From: Sphingobacterium detergens
GTDB taxonomy: Bacteria; Bacteroidota; Bacteroidia; Sphingobacteriales; Sphingobacteriaceae
Reading direction: 5' to 3'
Length of the DNA: 64,000 nt
Assembly (NCBI RefSeq): GCF_003610355.1
Contig: NZ_RAPY01000004.1
Coordinates: 543,799 to 607,798, forward strand
Part shown: piece by piece, positions 35,900-44,088 of the stretch
Numbering within the stretch: position 1 is the first letter of the stretch
How the letters are laid out: every line of letters begins with the position of its first letter
Notes under the pieces: model-generated
The model's database searches: none
Seen by the model: the letters and a program-made list of their open reading frames with translations, nothing else
What the model was told of the DNA's origin: nothing
Made by a program: the position numbers and the translations under genes

Positions 35900-36199
35900 C
35901 TAAAAGTCCTGTGTCAGTTCTATGGTTGCTAAGCTTGTATTATTTACCTCTGTAGGAGTTATTTGCATATCTCCTTGTACATCTTTGGTAGTGATCTTAC
36001 AAGGTTCACTACCTCCCTGGCAGGGCTCTCCAGGTGGTTGGGTCGGAGATAGCTGATAGTTTGATCCATCAAAGGATACAACCCAGTAAACATTCGGGTA
36101 CGCCTGAGTTTTTCCTTCAGTTTTTAAAGGGGCTTCAGTTTTTGCGATTGCTGCAGTGGTCAGGGCCAGAAGAAACAGACTTAAGATTAATTTTTTCAT
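35900..36199 (-). CDS. Small secreted protein, paralogue 1
   Basis: A 99-residue protein from the ATG at 36199, which begins a signal peptide (MKKLILSLFLLALTTAAIA|K). The mature part has two Cys (GEPCQGGSEPCKITT) and an ATIELTQDF tail. It is ~60% identical by eye to the next gene upstream, with colinear motifs KTEGKTQAYPNVYWVVSFDG and TTKDVQGDMQITP. It resembles the small secreted DUF6520-type proteins of Bacteroidota, but that family call is not certain. It ends 3 nt from the convergent thioredoxin-like gene. The function is unknown. Confidence 0.65.
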   Translation of the reverse strand: MKKLILSLFLLALTTAAIAKTEAPLKTEGKTQAYPNVYWVVSFDGSNYQLSPTQPPGEPCQGGSEPCKITTKDVQGDMQITPTEVNNTSLATIELTQDF

Positions 36200-36307
36200 A
36201 GGATTATGTTTTTTTGGTTTGACAATAAAAATGATAAGTGTTGAGGTCATGTTTATGCTGCATAGAAAGCAAACGAAAAACAACGATTTAATTTAAAACT
36301 GTCGGTT

Positions 36308-36613
36308 TTAAAGGTCCTGGGTTTCTTCTATTGTTGCAATACTCGGATTGCTTAGCTCCGCAGGAGTGATTTGCAAATCACCCTGTGGATCTTTGGTAGT
36401 GATTTCACAAGGATCACTGCCTACAGAACAACCGCCCGGGGGTTGGTTAAGCGAAAGATGATAGTTTGTACCATCAAAAGAAGTAACATAATAGACGTTA
36501 GAATACGCCTGAGTTTTTCCTTCAGTTTTCGAAGGAGTTTTGGTTTCTGCTTGTGCATTAAAAGCAAAAGCAAAGAAAGCAATAAGTACGGGTACTATTT
36601 TCTTGAGGTTCAT
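36308..36613 (-). CDS. Small secreted protein, paralogue 2
   Basis: A 101-residue protein with a signal peptide (MNLKKIVPVLIAFFAFAFNAQA|E). The mature part carries KTEGKTQAYSNVYYVTSFDG, then PPGGCSVGSDPCEITT with two Cys that may form a disulfide, and TIEETQDL. It is a tandem duplicate of the gene downstream. An upstream ATG adds two residues (MI) without changing the signal peptide. The pair lies between the SusC/SusD operon and the lanthipeptide-like locus, on the opposite strand. It could be a surface or periplasmic accessory, but nothing shows its function. Confidence 0.65.
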   Translation of the reverse strand: MNLKKIVPVLIAFFAFAFNAQAETKTPSKTEGKTQAYSNVYYVTSFDGTNYHLSLNQPPGGCSVGSDPCEITTKDPQGDLQITPAELSNPSIATIEETQDL

Positions 36614-36911
36614 AATCATTTGTTTTTTGACTTATTAATAAAAAGGGTTGAAAAAAATGAAAAATGGTGTACCCCTGTCACCTCGAAGAGGCAACTTTTT
36701 CAGGCATTGAAGAGATGAGGTTGATTATTTAATCAGGTAATTCAGGTTATTATCTGTAAGATTTGAGTTTTTTATCAGGATCAAGAGGTCATATTTAAGA
36801 TTTGGCTATTATACAAACTCTTAACTTTGGATTAGTTAAGGAGGGTGTTTCTAAAAGATCCACCCTTTCCCTAATGGCCTAGACAAATAATTGATCAGGA
36901 TTAAATGGTTA

Positions 36912-37058
36912 TCAGCAACCTGTTGTTGTAGTTGGATGTGTTGTTGTAAGATAAGTTGTTGATTCCGACTTATTCCTGTTAGATAGTCCATTGTTTTGCT
37001 TAAAAACAAAAAGTGACTTTGACCGGATGTTTTTTAATTGTTTTAATTCTTGTTTCAT
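36912..37058 (-). CDS. Thr-rich lanthipeptide-like precursor next to LytTR operators
   Basis: A 48-residue peptide from the internal ATG at 37058 (a longer frame to 37124 lacks a leader-like start). The leader is basic (MKQELKQLKNIRSKSLFVFK) and the C-terminal core is STTYLTTTHPTTTTGC, with nine Thr, one Ser and one terminal Cys. Thr/Ser dehydration by the LanB enzyme at 38858-41746, and capture by the Cys, would give a single (methyl)lanthionine ring with many dehydrobutyrines. It is divergent from the LytS/LytTR pair, and both share the three direct repeats in the gap. No LanC is seen. The precursor role is inferred from the core and the shared operators. Confidence 0.6.
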   Translation of the reverse strand: MKQELKQLKNIRSKSLFVFKQNNGLSNRNKSESTTYLTTTHPTTTTGC

Positions 37059-37136
37059 AATGGTATTGCTATACAGGGGCTTTATTGCCTTTGTAATGTA
37101 AAGATAATTGGGCCTTAAAGCCATTCCAAATAAATT

Positions 37137-37188
37137 GGGTAACTGGTCGAGTTTAATGGGTAACTTGTATAAAATCGTGGGTAGATGG
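37137..37188. promoter_or_regulatory. LytTR-type operator: three direct repeats, 21-bp spacing
   Basis: GGGTAACTGG (37137-37146), GGGTAACTTG (37158-37167) and the weaker GGGTAGATGG (37179-37188) start exactly 21 bp apart, two helical turns. The last overlaps the kinase start codon. LytTR proteins bind direct repeats at such spacing. The same repeats precede lanB at 41808-41859. A minus-strand ATTATCTTT (37108-37100), also found before lanB, may be a -7 element for the peptide. Confidence 0.7.
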
Positions 37189-38249
37189 TAAAATATGACA
37201 ATTTGAAACGAACGGGATCAGCTAAGCGTCTCAGAGTTTTTCTCGCTCATCTGATTGCGATCTTCATTTTTATAACGTTTGAATCCAGTCTGATCGTTTT
37301 TCTTGATCTGTCAAACGGCTTATGGAAAATAACGTGGTATTACCCCCTTGAAATAGCAACCTTTTATATCAATTTACTTTTCATTTTGCCATTACTGGAG
37401 CAGAAAGGTAAAGAGATACGGTTTGCATTATTTCTTTTATTGTTAATTGTAACCTATTGCTTGAGCAGGATAGCATTACTAAAAGCTTTTTTTCCGATTG
37501 TGTTTGAAGAAGCTGCTCATGCTAATCATGTGGATCAGATGTATGCCAGGGCTGCATGGCGTGGTATTTATATCGTTGGTATGAGTATAGTTTACTGGCT
37601 TTTTAAACGTGATAAAAAAGCTGCCCTGGATAAGAAGCAACTGGAGGTCGATAAGCTGGAGGCAATAGCGGAAAAGCGCCGTATCGAAATATCATTGCTG
37701 CAGATACAATTAGAACCACATCTGATCACGAACGTGCTGGCCTTTATTTACAATAAAATAGAAATGACTTCTCCAGACGCGGCTTTAGCTGTGGAGCGCC
37801 TTTCAGATCTGATGAAGCATTCAACAACCGATGTAATCAATATAAACAAAGTGCCCGTAAGCGAGGAAATAGAAGGTATCAAAACATTGATAGCCATACA
37901 TGATTCATTAGCGAATAGGCCAGTTTCTATAGTTCTCAATATTGAGCAAATTGAAGGTGAAAATGCAGCACTAATTCCGCCCAATATTTTGACAACATTT
38001 ATTGATAACATTTTTACTCATGGCGTCGTTGATGATCCAAATATGCCTGCAAGGATAGGGGTAACTGTAGATAACAGCCTGTTTTGCTTTCACAGTGAGA
38101 ATGCGAAACGGAAGTCAATGCTTAAGGGCAGGCAATTGGGCATGAACAACGTAAGAAGCATATTAAGTTATTTCTATAAGGAGCAGTTCGAGCTGAAAAT
38201 AGAGGAATCAGAAAGCCATTATAGTTTGGATTTAAAAATAGCCTTATGA
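37185..38249 (+). CDS. LytS-type sensor histidine kinase with altered H- and N-boxes
   Basis: A 354-residue kinase with about four transmembrane helices in the first ~145 residues and a short loop (EAAHANHVDQMYAR) facing outward. The H-box is LQIQLEPHLITNVLAFIYNK, where the usual PHFxFN is PHLITN. The His is kept but the Phe residues are changed. The N-box reads ILTTFIDNIFTHGVV instead of the typical E-N-A-x-K-H. It starts 127 nt from the divergent Thr-rich peptide and overlaps the LytTR regulator by 4 nt (ATGA). It may sense the peptide and is likely autoregulated through the operator at its start. Activity is uncertain because of the altered boxes. Confidence 0.85.
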   Translation: MVKYDNLKRTGSAKRLRVFLAHLIAIFIFITFESSLIVFLDLSNGLWKITWYYPLEIATFYINLLFILPLLEQKGKEIRFALFLLLLIVTYCLSRIALLKAFFPIVFEEAAHANHVDQMYARAAWRGIYIVGMSIVYWLFKRDKKAALDKKQLEVDKLEAIAEKRRIEISLLQIQLEPHLITNVLAFIYNKIEMTSPDAALAVERLSDLMKHSTTDVININKVPVSEEIEGIKTLIAIHDSLANRPVSIVLNIEQIEGENAALIPPNILTTFIDNIFTHGVVDDPNMPARIGVTVDNSLFCFHSENAKRKSMLKGRQLGMNNVRSILSYFYKEQFELKIEESESHYSLDLKIAL

Positions 38250-38950
38250 AATGTTTTATCGTCGATGATAAGCAATTTAGTATCGAGCAGATTACCAGGC
38301 ATATAGTCAATACTCCCGGTTATGAAGTCGTTGGATCAAATACAGATCCGGTGCGGGCCTTATCGGATATTTTAACTGGCAAAGTTCAAATTGATTTGCT
38401 CTTTCTTGATGTTGATATGCCGGGAATTGATGGGCTTGAATTTGAGCGTCAGATAAAGGGCAAAGCCTATGTGATTTTTATCTCCGGACATAGGAAATAT
38501 GCAGTTGAAGCATTTGAAAGTGAAGCAAAAGCTTATTTACTTAAGCCGGTCAGCTACTCAAAGTTTTTGACTGCTGTTGAAAAAGTAAATAATTTATTTA
38601 AAGTACAGCAAAGCAGCTTCAGATCCAATGAAACGGACTTTATGATAAAACTTAATGGTAAGAAGCATAAAAAAGTTCTTTTCGAGACTATCGTATATAT
38701 TCAAGCCTCTGACAATTATATGGAGCTCCATTTAAATGATAACACTACACATGTCGTAAATATTACCATGAAAAAATTACTCGAAATTCTTCCAGCAAAG
38801 ACTTTCGTAAGAATACATCATTCTTATGCTGTTAATTGGAGCTACGTTACAATAGTTCTAGGCAATACAATTAGGATGAAAACTGGCATTACCCTCGATA
38901 TCAGCAGGGCCTACAAGAAAGAAGTTTCTTTGCGTTTCAATAGTTATTAA
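38246..38950 (+). CDS. LytTR response regulator of the lanthipeptide-like locus
   Basis: A 234-residue protein with a receiver domain (CFIVDDKQ acid pocket, LLFLDVDMPGIDGLEF with the phosphoacceptor Asp, YLLKPVSY with the conserved Lys) and a C-terminal LytTR domain (IVYIQASDNYMELHL, then FVRIHHSYAVNWSYV). Its start overlaps the kinase end (ATGA). It probably binds the GGGTAAC repeats near 37137 and 41808, and so controls the peptide, the kinase operon and lanB. Its last 93 nt are antisense to the 3' end of lanB, so transcription of one may interfere with the other. Confidence 0.9.
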   Translation: MKCFIVDDKQFSIEQITRHIVNTPGYEVVGSNTDPVRALSDILTGKVQIDLLFLDVDMPGIDGLEFERQIKGKAYVIFISGHRKYAVEAFESEAKAYLLKPVSYSKFLTAVEKVNNLFKVQQSSFRSNETDFMIKLNGKKHKKVLFETIVYIQASDNYMELHLNDNTTHVVNITMKKLLEILPAKTFVRIHHSYAVNWSYVTIVLGNTIRMKTGITLDISRAYKKEVSLRFNSY

Positions 38951-41746
38951 TTCCTTTATGTTCCCTGCGGATTCGTTTCTGTGCTGAAATTTCCGCTTTT
39001 TTAATTCCTTTTGCAAAAGGTAGAATACAACTAATTCATGAGTACGTTGATTGGAATGGAACATCCGGTTAATATGCATATGCATGAGATCGGCTAGGAG
39101 AATTTTCCTGCTTGCTTTTCTGCAGTTAGCAATCGTTTTGAAAAAAGAGGTAACTAACAAATCGTAAGTGTTGTTAATCTCATCACCAATAAGGATTTCA
39201 TTGCTATAATCTACCTGTTTATAAATGCTGTTCAATATCTTGAATTTTTCGGGATAAATATTATGCTCCCGGCTAAGAGCGCTAACTATTTTTTCTATCA
39301 TGGCTTCAAAATCATCCCGGCCCATAATCTGGTTTTCGTAGAGCTGAAGAAGCATTTGTAGGCAGTAAGTGTATTTAGCATTATGAGATAGGTTTAATGG
39401 TAGTGTTTGAAACGCAAATTCACTGTCAACATAAAAATGTCGTTCCACCGATTCCATATTCTCTATTCCATACCTGTGTATTTCCTTTTTATAGGAACAG
39501 ATTTTTAAATCCGATATTATACCGGCTTCAAATTCCGGATCAAGTACCTCTAGCAATTTTTCATTTAAATTAACGGAATCCCTAGCGTCAATCATTTTTA
39601 ACCGTAGGCGGATGTGATCCCCACCATCGGAATATCGGATAAAGAACCATGATGCGATATCAGCGCTTACAGTCGCCAGGAAAGGCGCGATTTTTCTTTG
39701 TAGAATTTCATCTGCCCTAAAATGGCTCATGTATATTTCATAGTAAAGCCACTCTTTACATGGTGCAAGCCATTGTTTGTAGATTTCACCATTATTAATT
39801 AAAGGAGAAAACGGTGCTAATAAAGGCTTATCGTGGTGCAGGCAAATGATAAACTGTGCAAGATATGGATTACCCTGTTGATCTTCTACTATGTGTTTGT
39901 GGGGAAGGGGGCTTTCCTTTAAAAAAATCTGATCCTGCTTGCCAATAATATCTGACAGTATCTGTAGGTCTTTTAGGCTATTGGTATCGAAGAGTAAAGT
40001 TTGATCCGCTAATCCGGTTTTTACAAACCTGGGTATTTTTGAATTTCTTATTATTTCTTTGAGTTTGCCTAAAGGATTTCCTTGCAATGATTTCGAGGTT
40101 ATGCGCCATGTTGCTGGTGATATCACTATGTTTTTAAATGATACGCGGGGATAAAAATTTTGTTCCAAAAGTAATGCTTCAGGTCTGAACATTAAATCTG
40201 CTTGTACTTCCTCGAACATCATATCACATAACATCCTGAACAGTGGGAGCGTTGATCGCTTAAAGTTATAAGCGGAGGCCATGCGCGGTACCAATCGTTT
40301 ATTTAGCCTTTTGGAAAAAAGGATAACCTTGCCATTCTTTACACAGATAAAAATATCGGAAATCGGTATCGAGATATTTTTCGGGTCATAGTTTAAGATG
40401 TTGACCTGTGCATCGTAAATTTGTTTTCTCCTGTTGATATTATCGACTTTCATTTCAGCCATATACCCGATATCAAAAAACAGGACATCTGGGTTTGCGT
40501 TTTTTTCAATATCAAACAATTGATCACATATTCGTTCCACACTACCGACCGCTGTTGTAAACCTTCCAAGTAAAGAGTTCGCTGTAGCCCCACCTAAATA
40601 ATCCAGCCAAATATTGCCATCTATAATATTGCATATAGCCCCCAGGGTATTAGGTATAGTATTTTCCGATCTTGAATTTACAGGCAGATCTTCCAGGTTA
40701 ACTATATTCTTCATGGAAATTTCTTTTAAAAATTCCATGAACCCCTGATGCCGCAGGTCAGCACTGGCATTTTTGTTCTTTGGCTGCTTTGTTAAGTTTT
40801 CAATTTGGTCGTCTTCCAATCCGGAAGGTTTCTCTGAAAATGCATAACCGACCCCAATTTCCGGATCAAGTGCAACCATTAAGGGGATATTGGCTTGTTC
40901 AAATTTTGCGAAGAAACGTTCTGCGAAAGTTTTTAAATCCGCAGGTTGGCCGACAGGAGATAGTCTACTAAGTAATATTGCCGCCTGGGGAAGGTGTTTA
41001 AATAAATTAATATCACAATGGTCATGATCCAGGGTACTTTCTGCAATTTTATACCTAACCTGGTTACTGGATGCAGACACAGCCAATCGCTGAAAATAGT
41101 CATCACCTATTATGTTTGCATTCAGGGAAGAAAGTAAGAGCTGAAGTTCGAGCAGATCATGAAGAAAGCCTTGCAATTCTATAGGGTCTGATATTCTACT
41201 CTTTAAAAAGATACTTAGCTCTGCATAACTTTTAAGGTTTTCTGTAAAGGTCAGTACATCATGTATTAAAGGATCAAGCGCTATAGCTGCTATTTCAAAC
41301 CCTTCTCCATCTCGGCGCAAATAGCGAATCTCATCTGCAACTACATAGTAACTGGAATTACTCTGAAAAAATGATTCTTTTTGCAAAGCGGAATGATCCA
41401 CAGTTCCTAATTCGCCCCAGTCCACAAACTCATGGACAATGCGCCCTGAATAACGTATTGGCTTTGCTTCTGTTTGTTCCGCTAATTGAACACAACCGGT
41501 AGTGGCAAATTCGCCAAAAGGCGTAGCCCTATATCTGGCCCGGTTGAAATACTTCCATATTGTTTGTTGTATGCGCTTATCGGTGTTTTTTATTTCTGAA
41601 AGATCAAGATTTTCAATAAGAGCATAAAACTCCGGAGAAGAATCTTTGATCATAGCTTTTAGCTCCTTCCAGGATGTTTCAAGATCATTGTGATAAGAAA
41701 TGCCCGGTATCCTGATCACTGCATGCGGATAGATTTTCAAATTCAT
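38858..41746 (-). CDS. Full-length class I lanthipeptide dehydratase (LanB)
   Basis: A 962-residue enzyme with the LanB N-terminal domain and a C-terminal SpaB-like (thiopeptide-type elimination) domain in one chain. Early features include FNRARYRATPFGEFATTGCV, typical of the LanB N-terminus. Later ones are the SpaB_C-type segments WLYYEIYMSHFRADEILQRK, then SWFFIRYSDGGDHIRLRLKM, and the end motif HINRMFHSNQRTHELVVFYL. LanB uses glutamyl-tRNA to glutamylate Ser/Thr and then eliminates to dehydroamino acids. The 30 or so residues beyond the usual family end (after KKRK) overlap the convergent response regulator by 93 nt. No LanC cyclase or transporter is in the window. LytTR repeats precede it. 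Confidence 0.92.
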   Translation of the reverse strand: MNLKIYPHAVIRIPGISYHNDLETSWKELKAMIKDSSPEFYALIENLDLSEIKNTDKRIQQTIWKYFNRARYRATPFGEFATTGCVQLAEQTEAKPIRYSGRIVHEFVDWGELGTVDHSALQKESFFQSNSSYYVVADEIRYLRRDGEGFEIAAIALDPLIHDVLTFTENLKSYAELSIFLKSRISDPIELQGFLHDLLELQLLLSSLNANIIGDDYFQRLAVSASSNQVRYKIAESTLDHDHCDINLFKHLPQAAILLSRLSPVGQPADLKTFAERFFAKFEQANIPLMVALDPEIGVGYAFSEKPSGLEDDQIENLTKQPKNKNASADLRHQGFMEFLKEISMKNIVNLEDLPVNSRSENTIPNTLGAICNIIDGNIWLDYLGGATANSLLGRFTTAVGSVERICDQLFDIEKNANPDVLFFDIGYMAEMKVDNINRRKQIYDAQVNILNYDPKNISIPISDIFICVKNGKVILFSKRLNKRLVPRMASAYNFKRSTLPLFRMLCDMMFEEVQADLMFRPEALLLEQNFYPRVSFKNIVISPATWRITSKSLQGNPLGKLKEIIRNSKIPRFVKTGLADQTLLFDTNSLKDLQILSDIIGKQDQIFLKESPLPHKHIVEDQQGNPYLAQFIICLHHDKPLLAPFSPLINNGEIYKQWLAPCKEWLYYEIYMSHFRADEILQRKIAPFLATVSADIASWFFIRYSDGGDHIRLRLKMIDARDSVNLNEKLLEVLDPEFEAGIISDLKICSYKKEIHRYGIENMESVERHFYVDSEFAFQTLPLNLSHNAKYTYCLQMLLQLYENQIMGRDDFEAMIEKIVSALSREHNIYPEKFKILNSIYKQVDYSNEILIGDEINNTYDLLVTSFFKTIANCRKASRKILLADLMHMHINRMFHSNQRTHELVVFYLLQKELKKRKFQHRNESAGNIKELITIETQRNFFLVGPADIEGNASFHPNCIA

Positions 41747-41807
41747 ATTTCAAGTCAAAAGATAATGAGCTAACATAAAAGAATGATTTCGAAAATGAAA
41801 TTTTATT

Positions 41808-41859
41808 GGGTAACTGGTATTCAATTATGGGTAACTGGTCGATTTTTCTAAGTAACCTG
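41808..41859. promoter_or_regulatory. LytTR-type operator upstream of lanB
   Basis: GGGTAACTGG at 41808-41817 and again at 41829-41838, then AAGTAACCTG at 41850-41859, start 21 bp apart. The first two are identical to the repeat at 37137. They lie 62 bp upstream of the lanB ATG. ATTATCTTT on the minus strand (41766-41758), also present before the Thr-rich peptide, is a candidate -7 element. Confidence 0.7.
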
Positions 41860-42194
41860 CAATTAGCAGCTTTCGGCTGATTCATTAAAACAACCGGCTA
41901 ATTTCTTATTCTGATCATTGTCTAGCAACTATTTGGGAAGGTTTTCTTTTGAAAGGCTTGAATTCCATAATGAATGCCTTGAATCAGGCCATGAATCCGC
42001 AAATATTAAAAATGAGATTTTAAGAAGCTGAGGCGGGTTTGTCGTAATAAATGCAACTTTATTTAAGGGATATCCTGGCTCATTTGCATATTTACCGTAT
42101 TGGCATTTTCCGCTGCCTTAAGCGGCCTTTATTCCGTATTGCAGTACCTAGCTTTGGAAAAGAAAATAAAACGCATTTAAACCTCGTAAAAATT

Positions 42195-42524
42195 ATGAAT
42201 GAAAGAAAACAACTTTTAGGCTTGCCCCAAACAGCATTATTGCATTACAGCACCTGGAGCAGGCACCTTCCTTTTTATGAAATTTTTATGAATTTCATAA
42301 AAAACTATTCCGTTATTTTTATAATACGATTGTTTTTATATCCCATGATCATTCAGAGGGATAACCGGCAAGATTTGATATTAGTGGGCAGTATTGCTTA
42401 TCTACTACATAATCTGTCAGCAATGGTAGAGCAGTGTCAAGGTATCTTCAATAGTTATTTATTGGTAAAAGTGCAGGATGCACTGCCAGTAAGTACTATT
42501 CTAACATGTACCAAACACCTTTAG
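42195..42524 (+). CDS. Unknown small protein immediately before rteC
   Basis: A 109-residue protein from the ATG at 42195 (MNERKQLLGLPQTALLHYST...). The frame is open further upstream to 42051 but that part looks non-coding. A hydrophobic stretch (YSVIFIIRLFLYPMII) may be a membrane segment. Its stop is 3 nt before rteC, so it may be co-transcribed. I recognise no family. Confidence is low because the composition is not distinctive, but the tight spacing to rteC supports it. The 448-bp gap before it holds the lanB promoter and operator and nothing else that I can name. Confidence 0.4.
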   Translation: MNERKQLLGLPQTALLHYSTWSRHLPFYEIFMNFIKNYSVIFIIRLFLYPMIIQRDNRQDLILVGSIAYLLHNLSAMVEQCQGIFNSYLLVKVQDALPVSTILTCTKHL

Positions 42525-42527
42525 CAT

Positions 42528-43370
42528 ATGGAAAACTTCACTGCGACATTGCTTTCTGAATTAACATCTGCTCTTCAAGAGATAGCAGTTACCTCCGAAA
42601 ACAAGTTACAACAGGCTGAACGATCGTTTAATGCTGCTGAAATGGCTATTTCGAAATTGAGGGAGTTTATTGCTGATTATACCTTCAAAAGTGTTGAAGA
42701 GGAAATCAGGTTTTTTAAGGAGATAAAACCGGAATTTCAGAAAGAGCTTATCTATAATGAAGAAGTTTTGTTTATCGAATCCAATTGCCCGATAAGTCCA
42801 GAGGAACCAAGAAAAGTATTCATAGATCGCGCCCTTAACAGAATACAGGCTTATTTCGAAAAACACAACTATATCTATAACTATTGTAGGTCGGGGCAGA
42901 CTACATTTGATACTTTATTTTTTGTACGATTACCGAAACCAATTCCTTTAACCCCTGTTTCCTTTTCGGATATAGATCCGGAATTTTCCAATCCCCATAG
43001 CTATAAGGTAGCTAAGCTCAAGGCACTGGAAGAGCTCAGGGAATATATACGAAATGAGAAAGTTCAAAAAATAGAACCTCGGCAAGAGCCCGATAAAACA
43101 ATAGCCGGATCTAAGCGTAACAGAATCTTCACCGGGCCCAAAGCTGCGATAGAAGAAATACTACAAGGCATGTTGGCAAAAGGATGGATCAATTACGGTG
43201 ACTATGCCGCCCAACAACTTTTTCATGATTTTGAATCTTTCTTTAATGTCAAGCTGAGCGATCCGTCGCGTTCCCTGATCGGTATGGCGATCCGTAAGAA
43301 TGGTTATACGCCACATATAGACAAAATGAAAGATGCCCTGATTGATCGTATCGAAAGAAAACATCAATAA
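42528..43370 (+). CDS. rteC: RteC-family transfer and excision regulator
   Basis: A 280-residue protein matching RteC of CTnDOT-like elements in length and in features: a helical N-terminus, TFKSVEEEIRFFKEIKPEFQ followed by ELIYNEEVLFIESNCP near residues 50-85, a Tyr/Arg-rich middle, and a C-terminal winged-helix-like region (LSDPSRSLIGMAIRKNGYTP). In CTnDOT, RteC is a transcriptional activator that turns on excision genes. Its presence, with downstream tra genes on the same strand, points to a regulated conjugative element. It ends before the bidirectional terminator at 43410-43442. Confidence 0.88.
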   Translation: MENFTATLLSELTSALQEIAVTSENKLQQAERSFNAAEMAISKLREFIADYTFKSVEEEIRFFKEIKPEFQKELIYNEEVLFIESNCPISPEEPRKVFIDRALNRIQAYFEKHNYIYNYCRSGQTTFDTLFFVRLPKPIPLTPVSFSDIDPEFSNPHSYKVAKLKALEELREYIRNEKVQKIEPRQEPDKTIAGSKRNRIFTGPKAAIEEILQGMLAKGWINYGDYAAQQLFHDFESFFNVKLSDPSRSLIGMAIRKNGYTPHIDKMKDALIDRIERKHQ

Positions 43371-43409
43371 TGTTAGCTGATCCAACAGACCACCGTAAAT
43401 AAGTATTTT

Positions 43410-43442
43410 CGATCGAAGCCACCTCTAAGGTGGCTTCGATCG
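43410..43442. terminator. Bidirectional terminator between rteC and the Cys-rich precursor
   Basis: A perfect 15-bp stem (CGATCGAAGCCACCT / AGGTGGCTTCGATCG) with a 3-nt loop lies between two convergent genes. It is one of the strongest hairpins in the window. T-rich tracts follow on the minus strand, less so on the plus strand. Confidence 0.85.
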
Positions 43443-43462
43443 TTATGAAAAATAAATCAAGA

Positions 43463-43678
43463 TCAGCAACCATTAAGCGTTTCGCAGCAAGCAGAAAGAC
43501 AGGTGTTATTCATGGTAAGGCGGGTTACAGGGCAGATACTAAAAGTATTACATGGTGGCGCCTGGGTCGTGCAGCCTGCGGTTGCTCCGCCCTGTAGGTA
43601 TTGCATCTCACCGTTACTTAGACTTGAAATCGTTACTTTCTTTAAGTTCAGCTTACTGCTCATAGTTTTCTTTTTCAT
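43463..43678 (-). CDS. Class I lanthipeptide precursor, Cys-rich core
   Basis: A 71-residue peptide (or 66 from the second Met). The leader has the Bacteroidota class I form KLNLKKVTISSLSNGEMQYL followed by the GG cleavage site (QGG, residues 30-32). The core is rich in Cys and Thr/Ser: ATAGCTTQAPPCNTFSICP, then TNTCLSACCETLNGC, seven Cys in all, so several lanthionine rings are possible. The full-length LanB at 38858-41746 is the only dehydratase seen and may act on it. Direct neighbours are rteC (convergent, with a shared terminator) and the tra operon. No LanC or transporter is present. Confidence 0.8.
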   Translation of the reverse strand: MKKKTMSSKLNLKKVTISSLSNGEMQYLQGGATAGCTTQAPPCNTFSICPVTRLTMNNTCLSACCETLNGC

Positions 43679-44088
43679 GACGTATTGTGTTCTGGTGAAA
43701 TCTAAAATTAAAGATTCGACCGATAAAATAGCAGCGTCTTATTTGACAGGTATTGTCAATGAATAAAATAGGCTGAGCCCCAAAGCAAATTTTAAGATTT
43801 TATTATCAAAAAATAAAAATCGCAACCTTGTAACAAGGTTGTAAGTTCCTATGAAAAAATAATACTAATCCAATCCCGATTTAAACTTAAAAAGGTCCCC
43901 AAATCATGCCCGGTGCTGGTAGTTTAGCATTTATACTGATTTTCTCCGCTTTCCTTCTCTAATTTTTTATCAAAAAAAAATCGTCGCAAGCTTGCTAGAC
44001 CTTGTAAAACCAGGGCTAAAATCCTATGCAATTTTGCTTTCAACAAATGGGAAATATATTCCCGATTAAGAAATTAAAAGAAAGAAAA
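43679..44088. other. Regulatory gap between lanthipeptide precursor and tra operon
   Basis: About 410 bp of AT-rich DNA holds the divergent promoters of the precursor (minus) and the tra operon (plus). The most striking element is the inverted repeat at 43823-43841. No gene is convincing in it. Further on, CGCAAGCTTGC-like and poly-A stretches occur around 43965-44000. Confidence 0.55.
43823..43841. promoter_or_regulatory. Candidate operator upstream of the tra operon
   Basis: The perfect inverted repeat CAACCTTGT-A-ACAAGGTTG (9-bp arms, 1-nt centre) is too compact for a terminator loop and fits a dimeric DNA-binding protein. It lies 248 bp upstream of the first tra-region gene and 145 bp upstream of the precursor start. 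RteC and the LytTR regulators are candidate binders. Confidence 0.5.

Noticed and set aside
42051..42194. 5' extension of the unknown gene before rteC
   Set aside because: No ribosome binding site or conserved feature; the ATG at 42195 is a better start.
43503..43766. Plus-strand frame across the Cys-rich precursor
   Set aside because: Antisense to the lanthipeptide precursor and made hydrophobic by its T-rich strand; no independent support.
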